From Spirochaetia bacterium (GTDB lineage Bacteria > Spirochaetota > Spirochaetia > Treponematales > Treponemataceae): a DNA stretch of 39,269 nt. The stretch lies in contig JALFAW010000068.1 in assembly GCA_022773305.1 (NCBI GenBank), forward strand, positions 1 through 39,269. Reading direction: 5' to 3'. The position numbers and the translations under genes were made by a program. Under the pieces are notes generated by a model. That model was not told the DNA's origin. It searched no databases and saw nothing but the letters and a program-made list of their open reading frames with translations. Of this stretch, positions 33,530 through 39,269 are shown one piece after another; the first letter of the stretch is position 1, and the number at the start of each line of letters is the position of its first letter.

Positions 33530-34177
33530 CAAGAGGTCTGTCCCCATTTAACACAATATGTATACGAGCCAGAGACAGATCTTGAATTAAAAACTACGTT
33601 TTTTCTGAGTTTTGGTTGCAAAGGAAAATAAACTTTTATGTGAAAGAAGAATGTAATCAAAACTCGCAGCACGTGCCAAACAAAATGTACGTTGAAATGC
33701 AAATTTTTGGCACGTGCAGGGACAGACCTTGTTTTAAACAAAGCTAACACTGAGTTTTTGCAAAAGTGGAATTTCGACATAGAAAGCTAGGTGCTGGAAA
33801 TGCAAAAACTCACGGCTCGTGCAGACAATACGTACGTTGGTATTTCAGTTATCAGCACGAGCCAAGGACAGATATTGAATTAAAACCTACGCTTTTTCTG
33901 AGTTTTGGTTACAAAGGAAAATAAATTTTTATGTGGAAGAAGAATGTAACCAAAACTCGCAGCACGTGCCAAACAAAATGTACGTTGAAATGCAAATTTT
34001 TGGCACGTGCAGGGACAGATCTTGTTTTAAACAAAGCTAACACTGAGTTTTTGCAAAAGTGGAATTTCGACATAGAAAGCTAGGTGCTGGAAATGCAAAA
34101 ACTCACGGCTCGTGCAGACAATACGTACGTTGGTATTTCAGTTATCAACACGAGCCAGGGACAGACCTTGAATTATA
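33530..34177 (-). repeat. Structured repeat array 1: two 293-bp dimeric units
   Basis: Two nearly identical 293-bp units (33574-33866 and 33867-34159) plus flanking half motifs. Each unit contains two similar halves of about 147 bp. Every half has a GGTCTGTCCC-type core (seen here as its complement), a stem with GCACGTGCC/GGCACGTGC or GGCTCGTGC/GCACGAGCC, and a second stem with GAGTTTTGG/CCAAAACTC or GAGTTTTTGC/GCAAAAACTC. Orientation is opposite to the arrays at 36354 and 38240. Open frames through it are by-products. Confidence 0.85.
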
Positions 34178-34183
34178 GAAAAT

Positions 34184-34360
34184 GTGGCAAGGATAGTAGC
34201 CCCTGCGAAGCAGTCCACTGGACTGAGCGAAGCGAGGGAAGCGGATGAGCGATAGCGAAGGGCGAATAGCCTGTTTTTTGGTTGCTTTGGTTCCTGAAAA
34301 TCAGTTGTTGAGTGGTGCCAGATTAAATTGAAGGAAGCAAAGCAACCAAAAAGCCACCCA
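34184..34360 (-). repeat. Longer relative of the 147-bp A/B repeat
   Basis: It runs from GTGGCAAGGAT to AAAAAGCCACCCA, the complements of the right (ATCCTTGCCAC) and left (GGGTGGCTTTTTG) ends of copies A and B, so it is the same family in inverse orientation with a longer centre. The centre includes CCACTGGACTGAGCGAAGCG and AGGGAAGCGG, shared with the element at 26028. No gene is seen in 33257-34503. Confidence 0.65.
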
Positions 34361-34421
34361 TATTAAAAAAAATAAGAAATTTATTATCTGTTCAAAAAAT
34401 ATAATCAAAAGGAATAGTTTA

Positions 34422-34449
34422 TTGATTTTTTTGGAAGATATGTTATAAT
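34422..34449 (+). promoter_or_regulatory. Promoter of the S24 repressor gene
   Basis: TTGATT (34422-34427), 16-bp spacer, TATAAT (34444-34449). The predicted start lies about 48 bases before the ATG, and GGA is six bases before it. No clear operator palindrome stands out beyond ATGCAT at 34463. Confidence 0.5.
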
Positions 34450-34503
34450 GGAGTTTGGAAAAATGCATGTAGCTATTTTAAATATAAATAATTTGGAAAA
34501 TTA

Positions 34504-35160
34504 ATGGAAGCAACTGATTTTTGGAAAGAAATAAAAGAAAATCTCTCGAAAAAAGGGAAGACTCAAGAATGGCTTTGTAAAGAGTGTGATATGGATTTGC
34601 AGTCGCTTCGAAATCGTATTTATAAAAACAGATTTCCGACGATTGAAGAAGCGTTGAAAATTCTTGCTGTTTTTGAGTTGAAACCTAATCAATTTTTTGG
34701 AATTTCTGATAAAAAAGATGAGAGTTTGGATGATTTATCTGAGGATTTAAAAATCTGTGGCAATGATGTTATTTTAGTTCCTGTAATGGAGCAAGTTTTT
34801 TCTGCTGGACGTGGACAATTTGTTCCTGAAGTTGAAGAAGTTCTCGAATATATTGCGGTGCCGAAAGAATTACGTAAGTTTGGTAAAAATATTGCTGCAT
34901 GCCGTGTCAAAGGTGATTCTATGGAACCTACGCTTTTTGATGGTGATACAATTATTTGTGATAATAAAGGTTATGACGGGAATGACGGCGTTTATACAAT
35001 TATTTACAAAGGCAATGGTTTTGTAAAGCGTTTACAACGGACAAAAGACGGTGTGAAAATTATTTCTGATAATAAATTTTATGAGCCGATGTTTGAAAGT
35101 TCTGAAAGTGAAGATTTTTCTGTGATTGGAAAAGTGCGCTATGTTTTGCATAAGATGTAG
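34504..35160 (+). CDS. Phage-type repressor: HTH plus S24 autoprotease
   Basis: 218 aa. Residues about 10-65 form an XRE-like helix-turn-helix (KTQEWLCKECDMDLQSLRNRIYKNRFPTIEEALKIL). The C-terminal half is an S24 LexA/CI-type serine peptidase: the cleavage pair A101-G102 in FSAGRGQF, catalytic S139 in VKGDSMEPT and K175 in NGFVKRLQ. Such proteins repress target genes and cleave themselves when RecA is activated by DNA damage. It is clearly intact, although no phage structural or integrase genes lie nearby. Repeat array 1 lies upstream, a decayed transporter and an orphan methyltransferase downstream. Confidence 0.92.
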   Translation: MEATDFWKEIKENLSKKGKTQEWLCKECDMDLQSLRNRIYKNRFPTIEEALKILAVFELKPNQFFGISDKKDESLDDLSEDLKICGNDVILVPVMEQVFSAGRGQFVPEVEEVLEYIAVPKELRKFGKNIAACRVKGDSMEPTLFDGDTIICDNKGYDGNDGVYTIIYKGNGFVKRLQRTKDGVKIISDNKFYEPMFESSESEDFSVIGKVRYVLHKM

Positions 35161-35161
35161 T

Positions 35162-35299
35162 TTTATTTATTTTGTATGCGCGTATATTCTTATGAGCATT
35201 TTTGCAGGTTCTCTTAGCGACAGATGGAATAAAAAAATCACAATGCTTGTTTGTGATACATTGGCAACATTTTCTACAGGTACAATTTTCATTCTATAA
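35162..35299 (+). pseudogene. MFS transporter remnant
   Basis: An open frame begins inside the end of the repressor gene and continues FIYFVCAYILMSIFAGSLSDRWNKKITMLVCDTLATFSTGTIFIL before a stop at 35297-35299. This is one hydrophobic helix, then the DRW-x-KK loop-2/3 motif typical of MFS drug and macrolide efflux proteins, then part of the next helix. Over 350 residues are missing. It is probably a relic left by insertion or deletion. Confidence 0.6.
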
Positions 35300-35386
35300 T
35301 AGCAACATGTCTGATTTTAGGAAAAATCATGAACAGATATAAGTTTGTTGAGAATGAATAAAATTTGAATAAAGGAAATGAAATTT

Positions 35387-36352
35387 ATGTTACAAGACGA
35401 TGGTAAGAAAATTGTGTCAAAAGAAAGGGCGGGCAGAAACAGAACTGTCACTTTGCATCCTGACGAAGTAGATTTTTTAAAATCGCATATCATTACGCCA
35501 GATAAAATTGATGGTAATAATATTATTAATCAGACAATAAATGGTGATTTATTATCAGTGATTGATTTGATTCCAGATGAATTTGCTGATTTGATTATTA
35601 TTGATCCTCCATACAATCTGACGAAAAACTTTAATGGTCTGCATTTTAATTCACGAGCAGAAACAAAATATGATGATTATCTTGCTTCATGGTTTCCAAA
35701 AGTTTGCAAAAAATTAAAATCAAATGGTTCTCTTTATATGTGTGGTGACTGGAAATGTACTTCGTCATTGCAGCGTGCTATTGAAAAGGAACTTACAATC
35801 TTGAACAGAATTACATGGCAGAGAGAAAAAGGGCGGGGTGCTAAAACAAACTGGAAAAATGGTATGGAAGATATTTGGTTTGCGGTAAAAAATCCAAATG
35901 ATTATTATTTTGATGTCGAAGCTGTGAAAATGAAACGCAAAGTGATAGCACCTTACAAAGTTGACGGAATTCCAAAAGACTGGAAGGAAGAGGATGATGG
36001 AAATTTCAGATTAACTTATCCATCAAATTTTTGGGATGACATTTCCATTCCTTTTTGGTCAATGCCTGAGAATACTGATCATCCAACCCAAAAACCAGAA
36101 AAATTGTATGCAAAATTGATTTTGGCATCATCTAAACCTGGAGCAATGGTTTTTGATCCTTTTTTAGGAAGTGGAACTGCAAGTGTTGTTGCAAAAAAAC
36201 TTGGTAGAAACTACTGCGGAATAGAAATGAATGAAGAATATTGTCTTTTGTGTCAAAAACGTCTTCAAATGGCAGAAAAAGATTGTTCTATCCAAGGTTA
36301 CAAAGACGGTGTTTTTTGGGAACGGAATTCACTGAAATTTCAAAATAAATGA
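35387..36352 (+). CDS. Orphan DNA methyltransferase (N6-A/N4-C, beta-type order)
   Basis: 321 aa. Motif IV IIIDPPYNLTKNF (DPPYN about 73-77) comes before the SAM-binding motif I VFDPFLGSGTASVVA (about 255-269), the beta arrangement; HPTQKPEKL lies between them. These enzymes methylate adenine N6 or cytosine N4. The first ATG (35378) is too close to AAAGGA; the ATG at 35387 has it ten bases away, so I use that. No endonuclease gene is visible, so it is an orphan that may act in regulation or protection. It sits between the repressor/MFS remnant and array 2. Confidence 0.9.
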   Translation: MLQDDGKKIVSKERAGRNRTVTLHPDEVDFLKSHIITPDKIDGNNIINQTINGDLLSVIDLIPDEFADLIIIDPPYNLTKNFNGLHFNSRAETKYDDYLASWFPKVCKKLKSNGSLYMCGDWKCTSSLQRAIEKELTILNRITWQREKGRGAKTNWKNGMEDIWFAVKNPNDYYFDVEAVKMKRKVIAPYKVDGIPKDWKEEDDGNFRLTYPSNFWDDISIPFWSMPENTDHPTQKPEKLYAKLILASSKPGAMVFDPFLGSGTASVVAKKLGRNYCGIEMNEEYCLLCQKRLQMAEKDCSIQGYKDGVFWERNSLKFQNK

Positions 36353-36353
36353 T

Positions 36354-36814
36354 AGACAAGGTCTGTCCCTGGCTCGTGTTATTAGCCTGGCACACCAATG
36401 AACATTTAGTTAACACGAGCCGAGAGTTTTGGCGTATGTTTTTTATTTTCTTTTGCTGGAATTGTAATTTTGCCAAAACTCAGAAAAGCATGCGGTTTGA
36501 AAACGAGGTTTGTCCCTGGCTCGTGTTATTAGCTTGGCACACCAATGAACATTTAGTTAACACGAGCCGAGAGTTTTGGCTTTTGTTTTTTATCTTCTTT
36601 TGCTGGAATTGTAATTTTGCCAAAACTCAGGAAAGCGTGCGGTTTGAAAACAAGGTTTGTCCCTGGCTCGTGTTGTTAGCTTGGCACACCAATGAACATT
36701 TAGTTAACACGAGCCGAGAGTTTTGGCATTTGTTTTTTATCTTCTTTTGCTGGAATTGTAATTTTGCCAAAACTCAGAAAAGCGTGTGGTTTGAAAACAA
36801 GGTCTGTCCCTGTT
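36354..36814 (+). repeat. Structured repeat array 2: three 147-bp units
   Basis: The core GGTYTGTCCCT starts at 36360, 36507, 36654 and 36801, exactly 147 bp apart, so three full units plus a closing core. Each unit has an 11-bp stem, GGCTCGTGTTA/TAACACGAGCC, around a loop of about 30 bases, then a 10-bp stem, GAGTTTTGGC/GCCAAAACTC. The units are almost identical, implying recent expansion. Because 147 is divisible by three, a long frame stays open through it; I do not regard it as a gene. Confidence 0.9.
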
Positions 36815-36819
36815 TTGTG

Positions 36820-36848
36820 TTGAAAAACCTAAAACTTTGGGTTATATT
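36820..36848 (+). promoter_or_regulatory. Promoter of the 155-aa gene
   Basis: TTGAAA (36820-36825), 17-bp spacer, TATATT (36843-36848). The ATG (36855) lies six bases after the -10 box, so the message would be leaderless, in agreement with the missing Shine-Dalgarno. Much of it resembles an internal piece of the same gene at 37022-37046. Confidence 0.45.
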
Positions 36849-36854
36849 TTATAT

Positions 36855-37322
36855 ATGAGTAAAAAGACAACACAAATTTACACTTCCATTGATAATCTGT
36901 TTGAAATCCAGAAAAAACTTTTGGACATCAAAACAAACTTGCAGATGACGAAAATCACAACTGATTCAGAAAACTGCTTTCATGAAATGGATGAACTTAT
37001 CTTTCATATGGAACAAAATCTCAAAAACCTAAAGTTTTGGGTTACATCACTTTATGAACAGAATGGAAAGTCCACAAGTGCTGCAAAGAAGATTGCAAGT
37101 AAACAAAATGGAAAAAAAGGGGGCAGACCTCCAAAAAAAATCACTCATGCGAAGCAAATGCTTGCCCAAATTGAAATCCATCTTTCCGATATTGACCATA
37201 ATCTGAAAATGAATGATAATATGGAAGAAATTGAACAATTACAGACAGAAAAAGAAATTCTTTTACAAAATCAAAAAGAGTTTCAACAAATTCTTTTATC
37301 AGAAAAAAATAGGAATGACTAA
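36855..37322 (+). CDS. Hypothetical protein with AT-hook-like segment
   Basis: 155 aa (MSKKTTQIYTSIDN...). Mostly amphipathic helix: an N-terminal helical region (about 10-75), a basic segment AAKKIASKQNGKKGGRPPKK (about 75-95) with a GRP core as in AT-hooks, and a charged coiled coil to the end. No signal peptide. It may bind A/T-rich DNA. A TTG six codons upstream is open but the ATG fits the promoter. The stop is three bases before the patatin ATG, so the two are co-transcribed. Family unknown to me; possibly phage- or plasmid-derived. Confidence 0.7.
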   Translation: MSKKTTQIYTSIDNLFEIQKKLLDIKTNLQMTKITTDSENCFHEMDELIFHMEQNLKNLKFWVTSLYEQNGKSTSAAKKIASKQNGKKGGRPPKKITHAKQMLAQIEIHLSDIDHNLKMNDNMEEIEQLQTEKEILLQNQKEFQQILLSEKNRND

Positions 37323-37325
37323 TTT

Positions 37326-38177
37326 ATGGAAAAAATCGGTTTAGTTTTGGAAGGCGGAGCAATGCGAGGAATGTTTTCTGCCGGGGTTACCGATGTTTTG
37401 ATGGAAAATAAAATCGAATTTGACGGTGCAATTGGAGTTTCGGCAGGAGCAACTTTTGGCTGTAATTATAAATCAAAACAACCAGGTAGAGCAATCCGCT
37501 ATAATAAACGTTTTTGCAAAGACTGGCGTTATAGTTCATTTAAATCTCTCATCAAAACAGGGGATTATTATGGAGCAGATTTTTGTTATAACGAACTTCC
37601 AAATAAACTTGATATTTATGATGTAAAAACTTATCGGGAAAATCCCATGCCTTTTTACATAGTTGCTTCAGACTGCAACACTGGTAAACCTGTTTATAAA
37701 GAACTAAAAAAATGTGATGCAGATGAACTTACCTGGATGCGTGCTAGTGCGAGTATGCCGCTTGCAAGTAAAGTTGTGCAGGTTGACGGCTATGAACTTC
37801 TAGATGGTGGCATTACTGATTCCATTCCATTAAAATATTTTGAATCGCTTGGGTATAGCAAAAATCTTGTAGTACTGACTCAGCCTCGAGATTATCTCAA
37901 AAAAGACAACAAATTAATCTGGCTTATTAAAATCATGCTTAAAAAATATCCAAATATTGTTCATGCTATGAAAAATCGTGCCAAAGTGTACAATCAGGAA
38001 AAAAAATATGTGTTTGAACAGGAAAAACTTGGTAAAACTTTTGTGATTTGTCCGGAACACGATTTAAAAATCAGTCGCACGGAAAAGAATCCAGATGAAT
38101 TACAGCGTGTTTATGATTTAGGTCGTAAAGTGATGCAAGAAAAACTAGAAGAATTTGTAAAATTTGCTGCAAGATAA
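37326..38177 (+). CDS. Patatin-like phospholipase
   Basis: 283 aa, soluble, no signal peptide. The oxyanion loop is GLVLEGGAMRGMFSAG, the nucleophile elbow GVSAG (S39 at 37-41), and the dyad aspartate D160 in LLDGGITDSIP. The C-terminal VICPEHDLKISRTEKNP stretch is typical of the YjjU/RssA-like bacterial patatin group. It would hydrolyse acyl esters of lipids. It follows the AT-hook-like gene by three bases. Patatins sometimes act as defence effectors, but no sensor domain or defence partner is seen here, so a housekeeping lipid role is equally likely. Confidence 0.9.
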   Translation: MEKIGLVLEGGAMRGMFSAGVTDVLMENKIEFDGAIGVSAGATFGCNYKSKQPGRAIRYNKRFCKDWRYSSFKSLIKTGDYYGADFCYNELPNKLDIYDVKTYRENPMPFYIVASDCNTGKPVYKELKKCDADELTWMRASASMPLASKVVQVDGYELLDGGITDSIPLKYFESLGYSKNLVVLTQPRDYLKKDNKLIWLIKIMLKKYPNIVHAMKNRAKVYNQEKKYVFEQEKLGKTFVICPEHDLKISRTEKNPDELQRVYDLGRKVMQEKLEEFVKFAAR

Positions 38178-38204
38178 AAAGGGTAAATGAATAAAATGTG
38201 GAAA

Positions 38205-38520
38205 ACAGGGACAGATCTTAATTTTTTTTAATCTATAAAACAAGGGCTGTCCCTGCACGTGCCAAAAATTTGCATTTCAACGTACATTTTATTTAGCACG
38301 TGCTGCGAGTTTTGGCTTATTGAAATAAACTTAAAAAAATAAATCAACTTTTGCTAAAACTCAATAATTATTTGGTTTAAAATCAAGGGGTGTCCTTGCA
38401 CGTGCTAAAAACTTAAACACCACAGAAAATTTTGTTTGCACGTGCTGCGAGTTTTTCTTAACGCTTCGCTGAAAAACTCAGGGAAAATCTTGTTTAAAAT
38501 CAAGGGGTGTCCCTAAATTT
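38205..38520 (+). repeat. Structured repeat array 3, diverged
   Basis: A complement of the core (GGGACAGATCTTA, about 38209) is followed by plus-strand cores GGCTGTCCCTG (38245), GGGGTGTCCTTG (about 38387) and GGGGTGTCCCT (about 38504), spaced 143 and 117 bp. Stems: GCACGTGCCAAA with TTTAGCACGTGC, GCACGTGC pairs in the second unit, and GAGTTTTGGC/GCTAAAACTC. Same family and orientation as array 2 but older-looking. Nothing else is visible in 38178-38601 apart from the relic at 38538. Confidence 0.75.
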
Positions 38521-38537
38521 TAGAAACAAAGACAACT

Positions 38538-38577
38538 AGGTTCAATTTCGAGTATTTGATTTACAAACCGTGGCACA
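38538..38577 (-). repeat. Right-end relic of the A/B repeat
   Basis: AGGTTCAATTTCGAGT followed by ...CCGTGGCACAGG is the complement of the A/B right end (CCTTGCCACTG...CTCGAAATTGAACCT) with several changes. It lies just beyond the mcrC remnant. Confidence 0.5.
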
Positions 38578-38601
38578 GGTTTTAACTTGAAAATGAGACT
38601 G

Positions 38602-39018
38602 TTAATCGAAAAAAAATTTTACAATATCGTTAAGTTGTTTCTCAATATCAGAAAAATCTACATTTAAATCCAAAGTTTGAACTGCAAATTGATTTCCTGA
38701 AATGGTGAATTTTTGATTTGGTGTTATTTCTTCATCTGTTTTTGCATAAAGTAACAGCCCGCTAACTTTTCCAACGTACGTTGCTTTTTTATTACTTACA
38801 TACGAATGAATTTGGTACATATTTCCGCTATGATAAGAATTTTTTCCGAATTGACTTTGCATGGTTCTGCCATAATATTTTGTATCAATAATTAAAACTT
38901 TCTTTTGCGACTTATCTTCTAAAGTAATATCTGTTTTCATAGCTGGAAGATATTCTTTTACTCCTACTGAAATTATACCATAATTTTTCAAATAAAATAT
39001 GAAGTAACTATTCAGCAC
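38602..39018 (-). pseudogene. mcrC: McrC C-terminal fragment
   Basis: 138 codons, of which about 115 match the end of McrC, the nuclease subunit of the McrBC system that cuts methylated DNA with the GTPase McrB. Seen: YLPAMKTDITLEDKS and VLIIDTKYYGRTM (the D...DxK of a PD-(D/E)xK nuclease), GKNSYHSGNMYQIHSYV and LLLYAKTDEEI. The N-terminal part that contacts McrB is absent: the frame starts with a GTG immediately after the IS66 stop, and its first about 20 residues are unrelated A/T-rich filler. No mcrB is in the window. It is most likely dead. Confidence 0.8.
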
Positions 39019-39269
39019 CTAAAATCCCAGGCATAATGCAGGATTTCCAGCAAAGGCAAGTTTTACAGCTTCAAAGGCGTTTACTCCATGTTTTCTTGCT
39101 GAGTCGATATAAGAACGGATTTTAAGATACCAGCGTGCACCATCATCTGAACGGAAATTTCCTGCGACCTTGGATTTTGACTTCAGATTCCTGATTGTTC
39201 TTTCTGCGGCATTATTTGTAAACGGAACCTCAAAATTCCTTGCAAAGAGAAGCATTGAGTCTTTAAGCT
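39019..39269 (-). mobile_element. IS66-family transposase, C-terminal part (runs off the window)
   Basis: The minus-strand frame is open to the window edge and ends at 39019. EVPFTNNAAERTIRNLKSKS, then GNFRSDDGARWYLKIRSYID and SARKHGVNAFEAV are hallmarks of the IS66 transposase C-terminus, including the catalytic glutamate in NNAAER of the DDE core. The rest of the element lies beyond 39269. Its 3' end abuts the broken mcrC. No clear terminal inverted repeat was recognised. Confidence 0.88.

Noticed and set aside
33493-33780. 95-codon minus-strand frame and similar frames in array 1
   Set aside because: It lies within the structured repeat and has no start signal or family resemblance.
36354-36814. 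Integron attC cassettes (known in T. denticola)
   Set aside because: The stems lack the GTTRRRY / RYYYAAC core pair, the units carry no cassette genes and no integrase is present.
36349-36858. 169-codon open frame with three 49-residue repeats
   Set aside because: It only follows the 147-bp repeat array, whose period is a multiple of three. It has no ribosome site and its repeats conserve DNA stems rather than a protein pattern.
33530-38520. CRISPR array
   Set aside because: Whole 147-bp units are near-identical, with no short repeat / variable spacer alternation and no cas genes.

Overview
The window is low-GC spirochaete DNA and most likely comes from a host-associated Treponema. The strongest evidence is the minus-strand block tamB-bamA-skp-mutS, which I recall as the order also found in Treponema pallidum, followed by comF and then a cheW / DegT-like / nadK / recN group. 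A thymidylate kinase whose P-loop reads GAGTST and an AT-rich codon bias agree with this. I ran no database search; assignments rest on motifs and recalled family features.

Layout. (1) Positions 1-21333 are housekeeping genes. On the minus strand, in transcription order, are tamB, bamA, skp, mutS, comF, then cheW, a DegT-fold protein without its catalytic lysine, nadK, recN, a conserved unknown and a YfbR-like HD phosphohydrolase. A divergent promoter region at 17.6 kb separates these from plus-strand tmk, a secreted unknown, aroB and a cysteine desulfurase. This block is bracketed by two 147-bp direct repeats (26-172 and 21339-21485) that differ at two positions. (2) Positions 21.5-26 kb look like a complete iteron plasmid replicon: RepA, a ribbon-helix-helix partner and ParA in one minus-strand operon, a consensus promoter with candidate operator repeats inside it, about 18 copies of a 17-bp iteron (consensus AAATATAAACTGGAGCA) on both sides of the operon and even inside its genes, two exact DnaA boxes, several palindromes, and a TetR regulator. 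It is either a plasmid integrated next to core genes or part of a large secondary replicon carrying core genes. (3) Positions 26.2-33.2 kb carry a DUF2130 coiled-coil protein, a four-gene TolC/MacA/MacB-like efflux operon (minus strand) and a DUF72 protein. (4) Positions 33.3-39.3 kb are accessory DNA: an S24 (CI/LexA-like) repressor and an orphan DNA methyltransferase, flanked by inverted arrays of a structured repeat about 147 bp long; a decayed MFS transporter; a hypothetical protein and a patatin phospholipase; and an mcrC remnant truncated by an IS66 transposase at the window edge.

The most unusual material is (a) the repeat family with the core GGTCTGTCCCT followed by two conserved stem-loops, in arrays of precise 147-bp or 293-bp period that invert across the repressor-methyltransferase pair, and (b) the dispersed two-sided iteron replicon beside housekeeping genes. 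No tRNA, rRNA or CRISPR array was recognised.
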